Shown here piece after piece: positions 1 through 8,450 of a stretch of 64,000 bases of DNA. The stretch's first letter is position 1, and every line of letters starts with the position of its first letter. The stretch comes from Flavimobilis soli (lineage in GTDB: Bacteria > Actinomycetota > Actinomycetes > Actinomycetales > Cellulomonadaceae): the NCBI RefSeq assembly GCF_002564025.1, contig NZ_PDJH01000001.1, positions 1,488,001 to 1,552,000 of the forward strand, given 5' to 3'. The notes under the pieces are model-generated. The model searched no databases, was not told the origin of the DNA, and saw only the letters and a list, made by a program, of their open reading frames with translations. The translations under genes and the position numbers were made by a program.

Positions 1-248
1 GGCACCGCCCCCGGCTCGATCCCGGCCGCGCCGACGAACGGCTCGAGCGCGCCGACGAGCGCACGCGCGTCCTCGTCGAGGCGCGGTGCCGGCTGCGCCT
101 CGTCGTCGCCCTCGTCGGGCGACGGCGCGTACCAGCCGCCCGAGGCGCCTTCGGCGCGCGCGAAAGCCGCGGCGAGCGCGTCCCAGCGCTCTACCGGCAC
201 GCTACGAAGTGCCGCGAACAGCTCCGCGTCGCCACCCTGAGATCCCAC
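1..248 (-). CDS. hypothetical protein, N-terminal part (runs off the window)
   Basis: An open frame starts at a GTG at 248 and stays open to the window edge, giving 82 codons. The visible protein begins MGSQGGDAELFAALR and is acidic, with an Ala/Glu-rich helical start, a GGWYAPSP segment and a Glu/Asp-rich stretch. It has no signal peptide or membrane segment. The short helical start followed by a tryptophan/tyrosine turn is loosely reminiscent of DUF6508-type hypothetical proteins, but this is a weak impression. The ribosome-binding site is poor (only GGA well upstream). It lies downstream of the YhgE gene on the same strand, after a 145-nt gap. Confidence 0.5.
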   Translation of the reverse strand, partial: MGSQGGDAELFAALRSVPVERWDALAAAFARAEGASGGWYAPSPDEGDDEAQPAPRLDEDARALVGALEPFVGAAGIEPGAV

Positions 249-393
249 CTGAACCACGTCCTGACCCCCGTCTCGAACCCCTGTGGGTCGAGCGTAGTCG
301 CGCATGTACCGCTGCGGCTGCTGCCGTGCGGGGTAAGACCAGGGATGACGTCGTGCGCCGTCGCCGCGTCACGTGGCGGCGAGGGCGCGCCCG

Positions 394-2790
394 TCAGGCG
401 GCGGCGAGCACGAGCCCGCCCGCACGACGACGCGCCCAGGCGGTCGCCGCGACGTCGGCCGCGAAGCCTGCAGCCGCCCAGACGAGCAGGAGCACGACCG
501 TGCCGGCGCCGCCGCCGTCGCCCGCGGCGGCGGTCAGGAAGCGGCCTGCCGCGTCGAGCGGACCGAGGGCGCCGAGCTGCTCGAGCCATGCGGGGGCCGA
601 CGGCGCGGACGCCGCGACGAGGACGGAGACGCCGACGACGAGCGCGATCGCACGGCCCACGTTGCCCGCCCACGCGACGAGCGCGTGGAGGAACAGGAGC
701 ATCGCGACGGCCGCGAGGGCTGCGGCGGGGATCATCACGACCGGAGCGTCCGTGACCGCCACGACCACCGCTCCGACGAGCACACCCTGGAGTGCGGTGA
801 CGCCGACGGCGAGCGTGACGCCGTGGAGCGTCATGCGCGCCGACGAGCGGGTCGTGCCGAGCAGGGCGAGGCCTGACGTGCGCGGGCGCATGGTCATGAC
901 GAGCGCGCCGAGCCAGAGCGCGACGGCGGCGGTGAGGCCGACGCCGGCGAGCGGCCCGAGGTCGGGGAGCGTGGGCGCCGCGACCGGGGCAGCGATCACC
1001 TGGGCGAGCGTCTCGGGGTTCTTCGGGGCCTGCTCGGCGATGCCGTCGACCGCCTGGCCGAGGCCGTCCGCGAGCTCGGACGTGCCGTCCGCGAGCTGCT
1101 TCGCGCCCGGGGCGGCCTGGGCGAGGCCGTCGGCGAGCTGGGAGGCGCCGTCGCCGAGATCGCCCGCACCCGAGGCTGCCTCGCCGGCGCCGGTCGAGAG
1201 CTGCGCGACGCCGCCTGCGAGCTGGTTCGTGCCCGACGCGAGGCTCTTCGCGCCGGACGCGAGCTCCACGGCACCGGACGCGAGACCGCTCGCGCCGGTG
1301 CTCAGCGTCGACGTGCCGGTCGCGAGCGTCTTGAGGCCGCCTGCGAGGCTGGACGCGCCCTTGTCGAGCGCGGCTGCGCCCTTGGCGGTCTGTGCGAGGC
1401 CTCCGGAGAGGGCCTTCGTGCCGTCCGCCGTCGCTCGGGCGCCGGCGGCGAGGGCCTTCGCCCCCGTCGGCTCGGCGGTCGCGGAGCCGTCGGTGCCGAC
1501 CGCGGCGGCGAGGCCTGACGCGAGCAGGTAGGAGCCGGTCGGTGCCGAGGTCGCGGAAGCGGGGGTCCCCTCGGCCTCGGCGAGGCCGTCGGAGAGCTGG
1601 CCCAGGGCGCCACGGTACTGCGCGACCGCGTCGGCGAGAGCCTCGTCGAACACGTCGCAGGCGCCGCCGTCGCCCGGGGCGCACCCGGCCGCCGCCTGCG
1701 CGGCACCGAGCTGACGGACGCCCTCGACGAGCTGGTCGAGAGGGTCTCCCGAGAGCGCGTCGACGCCGGCGCGCGCAGCGGCGAAGCCGGCCGGGACGCC
1801 CTCGGCTCCCGCCGCGAGCTCCTCGAGCCCGTCGACGAGCTCGTCGACGCCGTCAGCCACGGCCGTGGACCCCGCCGTGAGGTCCTTCGCGCCGTCGGCC
1901 AGGGTGTCGAGGCCGTCGGCGAGGTCGCCGGTGCCCTGGGCGAGGTCGCGCGCACCGCCGGCGGCGCTCTTCGCGCCCTGGGCGAGCGGCTTGGTGCCCT
2001 TCGCGAGCTGGTCGGCACCGTCGGCCAGGTCGCCCGCGCCGCCCGCGAGGGTGCGCGTGCCGTCGGCGAGGGTGCTCGCGCCCGACGACGCCGTGCCGGC
2101 ACCGTCGGCGAGGGCACGCAGGCCCTCGGCGAGGCTGCCCGTGCCGTCCGCGAGCGTGCCCGCGCCGTCCGCGAGCTGCTCCTGGCCGTCGGCGAGCTCA
2201 CCGGCGCCGTCGGCGAGCTGCTGGGCGCCGTCGGCTGCCTCGCCGAGCTGGTCGCTGATGTCCTGGAAACCGACGAGGACGTTCTCGAGGTACGTCTCGG
2301 TGAGCTGGCGGCCGAGGCCCACGGTCGCGGCGTCGGCGAGCGCCGACGTCACGAGGTTGCGCGTCGCGGTCGAGCTCTCGGCGGTCGTGACGTCGATCTG
2401 CGCGGGGCGCGCGGCGGACTGGTCGGCCGCGAACGACGTCGCGGCGGCAGAGAAGTCCTCGGGGATCGTCACGACGGCGGCGTAGCGGCCCTCGTCGAGG
2501 CCGTCAGCGGCTTCCTCGGAGTCGGTGACGACCCAGGACCAGCCGCCCTGCGAGCGGGAGTCCTTGACGAGCTGCGCGGCGAGCTGGCGGCCGAGCGGGG
2601 TGATCTGGCCGTCGAGCGTGACGGGCTCGTCGTGGTTGACGACGGCGGCCGTCACGTCGCCCGCGCGGGACGCCGGGTCCCACTGGGCGGCGAGGAGTGC
2701 GCTGACGAGCGCGAGCGGGACGAGCAGCGCGACGAGGGCGACCGCCCAGCGGCGTCGGGTGGACCGCGGCATGGAGGTGGTGCTGGTCAT
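394..2790 (-). CDS. YhgE/Pip family membrane protein (ABC-2-like)
   Basis: 798 aa. One N-terminal membrane helix (about residues 14-34) is followed by a long extracytoplasmic region. The C-terminal third has about five more helices, the plan of the YhgE/Pip (phage infection protein) family related to ABC-2 permeases. The middle is built of dozens of short repeats of the kind LADGAxxLAxG, predicted to form long helical or coiled-coil structure. A Cys pair (CAPGDGGAC) interrupts the repeats. The Asp-rich sequence after the first helix (VVNHDEPV) matches the family's conserved N-terminal ectodomain. The ATG at 2790 lies one base after the stop of the upstream MMPL gene, so the two are probably translationally coupled. 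The function of the family is poorly known; export or envelope stress is a guess. Confidence 0.88.
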   Translation of the reverse strand: MTSTTSMPRSTRRRWAVALVALLVPLALVSALLAAQWDPASRAGDVTAAVVNHDEPVTLDGQITPLGRQLAAQLVKDSRSQGGWSWVVTDSEEAADGLDEGRYAAVVTIPEDFSAAATSFAADQSAARPAQIDVTTAESSTATRNLVTSALADAATVGLGRQLTETYLENVLVGFQDISDQLGEAADGAQQLADGAGELADGQEQLADGAGTLADGTGSLAEGLRALADGAGTASSGASTLADGTRTLAGGAGDLADGADQLAKGTKPLAQGAKSAAGGARDLAQGTGDLADGLDTLADGAKDLTAGSTAVADGVDELVDGLEELAAGAEGVPAGFAAARAGVDALSGDPLDQLVEGVRQLGAAQAAAGCAPGDGGACDVFDEALADAVAQYRGALGQLSDGLAEAEGTPASATSAPTGSYLLASGLAAAVGTDGSATAEPTGAKALAAGARATADGTKALSGGLAQTAKGAAALDKGASSLAGGLKTLATGTSTLSTGASGLASGAVELASGAKSLASGTNQLAGGVAQLSTGAGEAASGAGDLGDGASQLADGLAQAAPGAKQLADGTSELADGLGQAVDGIAEQAPKNPETLAQVIAAPVAAPTLPDLGPLAGVGLTAAVALWLGALVMTMRPRTSGLALLGTTRSSARMTLHGVTLAVGVTALQGVLVGAVVVAVTDAPVVMIPAAALAAVAMLLFLHALVAWAGNVGRAIALVVGVSVLVAASAPSAPAWLEQLGALGPLDAAGRFLTAAAGDGGGAGTVVLLLVWAAAGFAADVAATAWARRRAGGLVLAAA

Positions 2791-2791
2791 G

Positions 2792-5509
2792 TCACTCGCC
2801 CTTCGGGAGGGTCAGCAGGTGGGTGGAGGCGACGCCGGGAGGCAGGACGTCCGGGGCTGTCGTGCCGAGGACGAGCGTGGTGCCCTGCTGCGCGGCGGCC
2901 GCGAGGGCGGCACCGGCATGGCTGTTGCCGTGCAGGTGGTGCGCGTGGTCGACGACGAGCACGCGCGGTTGCTCGCGCAGCGCCGCGTCGACGGCGCGGG
3001 CGTCGCCGCGGCGGGCGTCGAGCCATGCGGCGCGACGGCGCACGGTCGCGGCGCGCTCGGGGAGGACGAGGTCGTCGACCTTGAGGTCGCCGCCCTCGGG
3101 GCGGACGCGGCCCGCGAGCGTGAGGAGGAGCCCGGTGACGGCGCGGGCGGGTCCGTCGACGACGAGCACCCCGCGCTCGGGAACCTCGAGGTCGATCGGC
3201 GTCGCGACGTCGGCCTTGGGCGCGAGCTCGAGGCCGCGTGCGGCGACGGCCGTGCCCTCGCCGGGCCAGCCCGCGAGGGAGAGCTCGCGGTGCAGGCCCT
3301 CGCCCTCGACGTCGAACGACGGGAGCGCACGGTCGAGCCACGCGGGCATCCACCAGGCGCGGTCGCCGAGCAGCTCGAGGACGGCGGGCACGAGCGTCAT
3401 GCGCACGAGGAACGCGTCGACCGCGACGCCCACGGCGAGGCCGAGCGCGATCGGCTTGATGTTGACGTCGCCCTCGGGGACGAACGCGAAGAAGACGGCG
3501 ATCATGATGACCGCGGCGGCCGTGACGACCTTCGCCGAGCCGGCGAAGCCGCTGCGGATCGCGGCGCGCGCGTCGCGCCCGTGGACGTAGTCCTCGCGGA
3601 TGCGGGAGACGAGGAAGACCTCGTAGTCCATCGCGAGGCCGAACAGCACGCCCATGAGGATGATCGGCATGAACGAGATGACGGGGCCGAGGCGGCCGAC
3701 GTTGAGCATCTCGGCAGCGAAGCCGTCCTCGAAGACGAGGGTGACGACGCCGAACGCGGCGAGGACCGAGAGCAGGTAGCCGAGCGTCGCCTTGAGCGGC
3801 ACGGCGACCGAGCGGAACACCATCGTCAGCAGGACGAGGGAGAGGCCGACGACGAAGATGCCGAAGGGCAGGAGTGCCGCGCCGAGCTTGGCGGAGACGT
3901 CGATGCCGACGGCGGTGTAGCCGGTCACCGAGATGTCGACGTCGTAGCGCTCCTGGAGCTCGGGGCGCATGTCGCGGATCGTCTGGACGAGCTCGGCGGT
4001 CTCCTCGTCGTTGGGGCCGGACTCGGGGACGACCTGGACGATGACCGTGTCGGCGGACTCGTTGGGCGTCGCGAGCGGGACGTCGGCGACGCCCGGCAGG
4101 GCGCGCATCTCGTCGGCGAGGTCGGCGGCGAGGCCGAGCGGGTCGTCGCTCGTCAGGACGGAGCCGGTGATGATGAGCGGGCCGTTCGAGCCGGGGCCGT
4201 AGTGGTCGGAGATGCGCTCGTAGGTGACGCGCGCGGAGCTCGACTCGGGCAGGACGCCCGCGTCGGGCAGGGCGAGCCGCAGGTTGAGCGCGGGCAGGGC
4301 GAGGCCGACGACGGCGCCGAGCACGACGACGATCGTCACCCAGGGCTTCGCGACGGCGAGGTTCACCCAGCCGGCGAAGAAGCGGGAGGCGCGGGTCGGC
4401 GTCGTGCTCGGGGCGGGCGCCTTGCCGGCTGCGGCGGCGCGGCGAGCGCGGCGCGACGGGCGGGGGCGCAGGCGCTCGCCCGCGAAGCCGAGCAGCGCGG
4501 GGACCATCGTGAGCGAGACGACGACAGAGATGCCGACGGCGGCGGCGCCGGCGATGCCCATCGTCGTGAGGAAGGGGATGCCGGCGACGCCGAGGCCGAC
4601 GAGCGCGATCATGACGGTCAGGCCGGCGAAGACGACGGCGGAGCCGGACGTCGCGACCGAGCGGGCTGCCGCCTCCTGCGGGTCGAGCCCTTCGGAGAGC
4701 AGCTCGCGGTAGCGGGACACGATGAACAGCGCGTAGTCGATGCCGACGGCGAGGCCGAGCATGAGCGCGAGCATCGGCGTCGTCGAGGTGACGGGCGTGA
4801 AGGCGGTCGACAGGACGACGAGGAGCATCGAGACGGCGACGCCGAGGATCGCGTTGAGCAGGGGCATGCCTGCGGCGACGAAGGAGCCGAGCGTCAGCAT
4901 GAGCACGACGAGCGCGACGACGACGCCGAGCGCCTCGGTGAGCGTGAGACCGGGGAACTCCGACGCGAAGAGCTCGCCACCGAGAGTCGCGTCCCAGCCG
5001 TCGGGGAGCGCCTCCGCGAGGGCCGCGGTCGCGGCGCGCAGCTCTTCCTTGGTCTCGTCGGTGACGGTCGTGGACGGCCCGTCGAGGGTGACGGTCAGGA
5101 GGGCGGCGCGGTGGTCGTCGCTCCCGCCGGTGATCGCGTCGCCGCTGAGGTCGTCTCCCGTGAGGGGGTCGATGTACGGGGTCGAGACGGCGGCGACGTG
5201 CTCGACGTCCGCGATCGCGTCCGCAGCGTCGCGGACGGTCGCGGCGACGTCGTCGGCACGAACGTCCGCGCCCTCGGGCGCGAGGACGAGCACCTGCGCG
5301 GAAGCACCGCTGACCTGGGGGAAGGTCGCCTTGAGCTGGTCGAGCGCGGCCTGCGACTCGGTCCCGGGGATGGAGACGGAGTTGTCGAAGCCCTTCTGGA
5401 GCAAGCCCGCGGACGCACCGAGGACGACGAGCAGGACGAGCCAGAGGGCGACGACGGTGCGCCGGGCGCGGAAGGCCCAGGATCCGAGGCGGTACAAGGC
5501 GGAGGACAC
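2792..5509 (-). CDS. MMPL/RND transporter with C-terminal ABC-ATPase-like domain
   Basis: 905 aa from the GTG at 5509, preceded by GGGAG at good spacing; the frame stays open much further upstream, but that reads through the promoter and the divergent tetR. Residues 1 to about 720 are a complete MMPL-type transporter: TM1, ectodomain, a helix bundle containing VGIDYALFIVSRYRE, then a second half containing GLAMDYEVFLVSRIRE. These paired GxxxDY motifs are the family's proton-relay helices. The last 170 residues or so (about 733-905) resemble an ABC nucleotide-binding domain. They contain LLLTLAGRVRPEGG and a Walker-B-like PRVLVVDHAHHL, but no Walker A lysine loop (VVDGPARAVTG instead). Substrate unknown; lipid or drug export is typical of MMPL proteins. 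Probably controlled by the divergent TetR. Confidence 0.88.
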   Translation of the reverse strand: MSSALYRLGSWAFRARRTVVALWLVLLVVLGASAGLLQKGFDNSVSIPGTESQAALDQLKATFPQVSGASAQVLVLAPEGADVRADDVAATVRDAADAIADVEHVAAVSTPYIDPLTGDDLSGDAITGGSDDHRAALLTVTLDGPSTTVTDETKEELRAATAALAEALPDGWDATLGGELFASEFPGLTLTEALGVVVALVVLMLTLGSFVAAGMPLLNAILGVAVSMLLVVLSTAFTPVTSTTPMLALMLGLAVGIDYALFIVSRYRELLSEGLDPQEAAARSVATSGSAVVFAGLTVMIALVGLGVAGIPFLTTMGIAGAAAVGISVVVSLTMVPALLGFAGERLRPRPSRRARRAAAAGKAPAPSTTPTRASRFFAGWVNLAVAKPWVTIVVVLGAVVGLALPALNLRLALPDAGVLPESSSARVTYERISDHYGPGSNGPLIITGSVLTSDDPLGLAADLADEMRALPGVADVPLATPNESADTVIVQVVPESGPNDEETAELVQTIRDMRPELQERYDVDISVTGYTAVGIDVSAKLGAALLPFGIFVVGLSLVLLTMVFRSVAVPLKATLGYLLSVLAAFGVVTLVFEDGFAAEMLNVGRLGPVISFMPIILMGVLFGLAMDYEVFLVSRIREDYVHGRDARAAIRSGFAGSAKVVTAAAVIMIAVFFAFVPEGDVNIKPIALGLAVGVAVDAFLVRMTLVPAVLELLGDRAWWMPAWLDRALPSFDVEGEGLHRELSLAGWPGEGTAVAARGLELAPKADVATPIDLEVPERGVLVVDGPARAVTGLLLTLAGRVRPEGGDLKVDDLVLPERAATVRRRAAWLDARRGDARAVDAALREQPRVLVVDHAHHLHGNSHAGAALAAAAQQGTTLVLGTTAPDVLPPGVASTHLLTLPKGE

Positions 5510-5556
5510 GTGAGCTCCCGGTCGGTGGCGTGCAGGGCGGCGTTGCGATGCACCAC

Positions 5557-5596
5557 TGTATCCGATACATCGACGTATTGGATACACGTGTGTATC
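5557..5596. promoter_or_regulatory. palindromic TetR operators between mmpL and tetR
   Basis: Two perfect inverted repeats lie in the 120-bp divergent promoter region: TGTATC-C-GATACA (5557-5569) and GATACAC-GT-GTGTATC (5581-5596). A third half-related unit, GTAT-TGG-ATAC (5575-5585), sits between them. They share the GATACA half-site and are A/T-rich islands in very G+C-rich DNA. This is the expected arrangement for a TetR dimer controlling both divergent genes. Binding by the adjacent TetR is inferred. Confidence 0.75.
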
Positions 5597-5607
5597 TGAA
5601 GTAGGCT
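5579..5607 (+). promoter_or_regulatory. putative tetR promoter
   Basis: TTGGAT (5579-5584) and TAGGCT (5602-5607) with a 17-bp spacer form a plausible -35/-10 pair. The second operator palindrome lies between the two hexamers, so a bound repressor would block RNA polymerase. Confidence 0.45.
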
Positions 5608-5629
5608 GACGCCGTCCGAGAGGAGAACG

Positions 5630-6337
5630 ATGACTGCCGAAGCGCCCGTCACCGCCGACGGCCCGCGCACGAGCGCGCGCCGCGAGCGCACGCGCGAGCG
5701 ACTTCTCGACGCCGCCCTCGCCCTCTTCGCGGAGCACGGCGTCGAGGCGACGTCGATCGAGGCGATCTGCGAGGGCGCCGACTTCACGCGCGGCGCGTTC
5801 TACTCGAACTTCGAGGACAAGGCCGCGCTCATCGACGCGCTCAGCGCGCGCGAGCAGGAGCGCGCCGTCCAGCAGCTCCGCGTCGCGATCCTCGAGGCCC
5901 CCTGGGCCAGCGAGCGCTGCGAGGGTGTCGACGTCGACGCCGCCACGATCGGCCGCATCGTCACGACCCTCCTGCGCGCCCTCACGCTCGACCCCCGCTG
6001 GGGCGTCGTCAACAGCGAGCTGCGCCTGCGCGCGATGCGCGACCCGCGCGCGGCCGCCGCGCACGCGGCCCGTGAGGCCGCGGTCATGGACGCGATCGCC
6101 GGCGAGATCAGCGCACTCATGGCGCGCATCGGCGTCGTCTCCCTCATCCCCGAGGGCGTGTTCATCCGCCTGCTCATCTCGGGCTTCCAGACCGAGCTCG
6201 AGCGGGCCCTGCTCCTGCACGCGAGCCAACCCGACGGGAACGCGGCGAGCGCCGCGGACCCGTTCGGCGAGGCGGCGGAGGCGGCGGCGTCGTGGCTGCC
6301 GACGGTGATCGACCACCTCACGCGCGTCGAGGGCTGA
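5630..6337 (+). CDS. TetR/AcrR family transcriptional regulator
   Basis: 235 aa. The N-terminal helix-turn-helix is typical of TetR: RRERTRERLLDAALALFAEHG, then a recognition helix ending in TRGAFYSNFEDKAAL at about residues 50-66. The C-terminal ligand domain is variable and has hydrophobic helices. The ATG at 5630 has GAGGAG upstream. It is divergent from the mmpL-yhgE pair, with palindromes in between, so it most likely represses that operon and itself. Its end lies only 4 bp from the convergent end of the next regulator. Confidence 0.9.
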   Translation: MTAEAPVTADGPRTSARRERTRERLLDAALALFAEHGVEATSIEAICEGADFTRGAFYSNFEDKAALIDALSAREQERAVQQLRVAILEAPWASERCEGVDVDAATIGRIVTTLLRALTLDPRWGVVNSELRLRAMRDPRAAAAHAAREAAVMDAIAGEISALMARIGVVSLIPEGVFIRLLISGFQTELERALLLHASQPDGNAASAADPFGEAAEAAASWLPTVIDHLTRVEG

Positions 6338-6341
6338 GGGC

Positions 6342-6938
6342 TCAGCACCCCGGGCCAGCCTCGCTGTCAGGCAGTGGCGTCCCGTCCGGACGCATGCCCG
6401 CGAGGAGCATCGCCATGAGGCGGGCCGAGAATCCGGGGAAGGCTCCGGGCGTCCGGAGCGTCGGCGGCTGGCTCAGGTGCGCGACGACGAGGACGAACTC
6501 CGTGAGGCCCACGTCCTCGCGCAGCAGCCCGGCCTTGCGGGCCAGGACGAGGACGCTGTCGATCTCACGCTCGGCGCGGCCCTGCGCCTCGGTGACCTGG
6601 GGCGACGGGTCGGTGCCGGGCGCGTGGGTGAGCGCTGTGATGACCGAGCCGAGGCGCAGGTCGACAAGATCGGCGACGAAGGTCCGCCACGCGCCGTCCG
6701 GGTCCGAGCCCAACCCGACGCGTGCGACCTGCGCGACCCGCAGCATGTCGGCGAGCACGGCGCAGGCGGTTGCGTCGATGAGGTCCTGACGCGACGGGAA
6801 GTTGCGGTAGAGAGTGGCGATGCCCACACCGGCGCGTGCTGCGACGGCCTCGAGGGCGACGGCGTCCCCGTGGCGCAGAAACTGCTCGCGAGCAGCAGTG
6901 ATGAGTGCTTCGCGACGTCTCAGAGCGTCGGCTCGCAC
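6342..6938 (-). CDS. TetR/AcrR family transcriptional regulator
   Basis: 198 aa from the GTG at 6938, chosen because GGGAGG lies 6-8 nt upstream and because the protein then begins directly with the TetR DNA-binding domain (RRREALITAAREQFLRHG, then VGIATLYRNFPSRQDLI). The open frame continues upstream but covers the divergent promoter. The C-terminal region carries GTDPSPQVTEAQGRAEREID and further helices, like the SCO1712/PA3699-type C-terminal domains (weak). It is divergently arranged with the membrane protein at 7051 and probably regulates it. Confidence 0.87.
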   Translation of the reverse strand: MRADALRRREALITAAREQFLRHGDAVALEAVAARAGVGIATLYRNFPSRQDLIDATACAVLADMLRVAQVARVGLGSDPDGAWRTFVADLVDLRLGSVITALTHAPGTDPSPQVTEAQGRAEREIDSVLVLARKAGLLREDVGLTEFVLVVAHLSQPPTLRTPGAFPGFSARLMAMLLAGMRPDGTPLPDSEAGPGC

Positions 6939-6984
6939 GGGGTCCTCCCAGGGGTGCGCTGCCGGGAACGTTGAGATCCCGGGG

Positions 6985-7031
6985 TTGACACAGTATCCGA
7001 CGTCGGCGAGATTAGCGGAGGAAAATCCTCC
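6985..7031 (+). promoter_or_regulatory. putative promoter and inverted-repeat operator for the 7051 gene
   Basis: A consensus -35, TTGACA (6985-6990), is followed 17-18 bp later by a weak -10 (around 7008-7014). Just downstream is an inverted repeat GGAGGA-AAA-TCCTCC (7017-7031). This would place a repressor over the transcription start. The neighbouring divergent TetR is the obvious candidate; this is inference. Confidence 0.5.
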
Positions 7032-7050
7032 ACTACTGACTGAGGATCTC

Positions 7051-8121
7051 GTGACCAACTCCGCCCGCACCACCACCGCGGCCAACCCGCACCTCCCGAA
7101 GAAGCCCGCCGGGACCCTCCCGAAGCTGCTCGGCTCCCTCGGCGCACTGACGGCGATCGTCGTCGTCCTGCTCATGCTCTTCGTCCTGCCGTCGCTCAAG
7201 AGCGGCCCCCACGACCTCGCGACCGGCACCGTCGGCGACGCCCAGACGACCGGCGCGCTCAACGCGAACCTCGAGGCCGTCGCCCCCGGCGCGTTCGTTC
7301 CCGAGACCTTCGCCGACGAGGCAGCCCTGCGCGACGCGATCCTCGACCGCAGCGTCAACGGCGGCTACGTCGTCGAGGGCGACACCGTCCGCCTCCTCAC
7401 CGCGACCGCGGGCAGCGCCGCGATCTCCGGCTCGCTCACCCAGACCACGACGGCCGCCGCCGGCGCCGCTGGCCTGACCGTCACCGTCGAGGACCTCGTC
7501 CCCTACACCGCCGACGACCCGTCGGGCATCGGCATCGGCGGCCTCGCGTTCCCGCTCGTCTTCGGTGGCATCGTCCCCGCCGTCGTCGCCATGAAGCTCT
7601 TCCCCGGCCGGCTCAAGATGCAGCTCGTGAGCGCGGGCAGCTTCGCCGTCGTCGGCGGCGTCGTCGTCACGTCGATCCTGCGCTTCTGGTTCGGCAGCTT
7701 CGAGGGCTCGATCCTCCTGCCCGCTGCCGCGCTCGGCCTCGGCATCGCCGCGATCTCCGTCCCGCTGCTCGGCCTGCAGGCGCTCTTCGGCGGGAAGGGC
7801 TTCACCGCTCTCGCCGCGTCGATGATGTTCCTCGGCAACCCGCTCGCCGGCATCGGCACCTCGGGCGCGTGGCTGCCCTCCGGCCTCGGCCTGTTCGGCC
7901 AGCTCCTCCCACCCGGCTCGACCGGCACGCTCATGCGGTCCGCCGCGTACTTCGACGGCAAGGGCGCGACCGGCGCCGTCATCATCCTGGCCGCCTGGGT
8001 CGTCGCGGGCATCGCCCTCTGCGTCGTCGGCGCCCGCCGCCAGAAGGCCGTCGACGAGGCCGAGCTCGTCATCCTCGACGCCGAGCTCGAGGCGTCGCTC
8101 GCCACGAGCGACGTCGTCTGA
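7051..8121 (+). CDS. YhgE/Pip-like (ABC-2-type) membrane protein, short form
   Basis: 356 aa from the GTG at 7051, with AGGA 5-8 nt upstream. One N-terminal helix (about residues 28-50) is followed by an ectodomain of about 120 residues (from SGPHDLATGTVGD), and then about six membrane helices to the end. This is the same topology as the YhgE/Pip proteins elsewhere in the window but without the long repeat region. A family member with a degenerate ABC-2 membrane domain is the best reading; no ATPase gene is adjacent. Divergent from a TetR with a palindrome between. Function unknown. Confidence 0.75.
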   Translation: MTNSARTTTAANPHLPKKPAGTLPKLLGSLGALTAIVVVLLMLFVLPSLKSGPHDLATGTVGDAQTTGALNANLEAVAPGAFVPETFADEAALRDAILDRSVNGGYVVEGDTVRLLTATAGSAAISGSLTQTTTAAAGAAGLTVTVEDLVPYTADDPSGIGIGGLAFPLVFGGIVPAVVAMKLFPGRLKMQLVSAGSFAVVGGVVVTSILRFWFGSFEGSILLPAAALGLGIAAISVPLLGLQALFGGKGFTALAASMMFLGNPLAGIGTSGAWLPSGLGLFGQLLPPGSTGTLMRSAAYFDGKGATGAVIILAAWVVAGIALCVVGARRQKAVDEAELVILDAELEASLATSDVV

Positions 8122-8207
8122 CCGTACGGCGCCGCGCCTCGCCGTCCGGCACGGCGGGGTCGCTCAGGTCCCGCCTCCGTCGCGCAGCTCTTTCCTCCGC
8201 TTGCGCC

Positions 8208-8320
8208 GAGGTAGGGCTCCCCACGCGAGACAGCGGCTTCCAGAGCCCTACCTCGCGTGGGCGGCCCTACCTCGCGTGGGCAGCCCTACCTCGCGTGGGC
8301 AGCCCTACCTCGCGTGGGAG
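8208..8320. repeat. four tandem 19-bp repeats plus an inverted copy
   Basis: Four consecutive 19-bp units with core CCCTACCTCGCGTGGG lie at 8245-8263, 8264-8282, 8283-8301 and 8302-8320. They differ only in the last two bases. An inverted copy (8208-8229) matches a tandem copy in 20 of 22 positions, so the block can fold into a long hairpin. The same core recurs in opposite orientation at 9549-9586. The rest of the 8122-8450 gap shows no gene. Confidence 0.85.
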
Positions 8321-8450
8321 CACCTGCCTCGACCGGGCCGGCACACCGCGAGACTGCTCGACCTCGGCGGACGGGCGCGGCGCTGCGAAGTCCCCGGCGG
8401 CGCAGCGAAGCCCCGGTGGCGTCGCGCGGCGCCGTGGGTAGGTTCGACGT

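Noticed and set aside
2525..5599. 1024-codon plus-strand frame opposite the mmpL gene
   Set aside because: Shadow frame of a real minus-strand gene; its product is a run of Arg, Gly, Asp and Glu with no domain, typical of antisense frames in high-G+C DNA.
8245..8320. Tandem 19-bp units considered as a CRISPR array
   Set aside because: Units are contiguous with no spacers and no cas genes are nearby.
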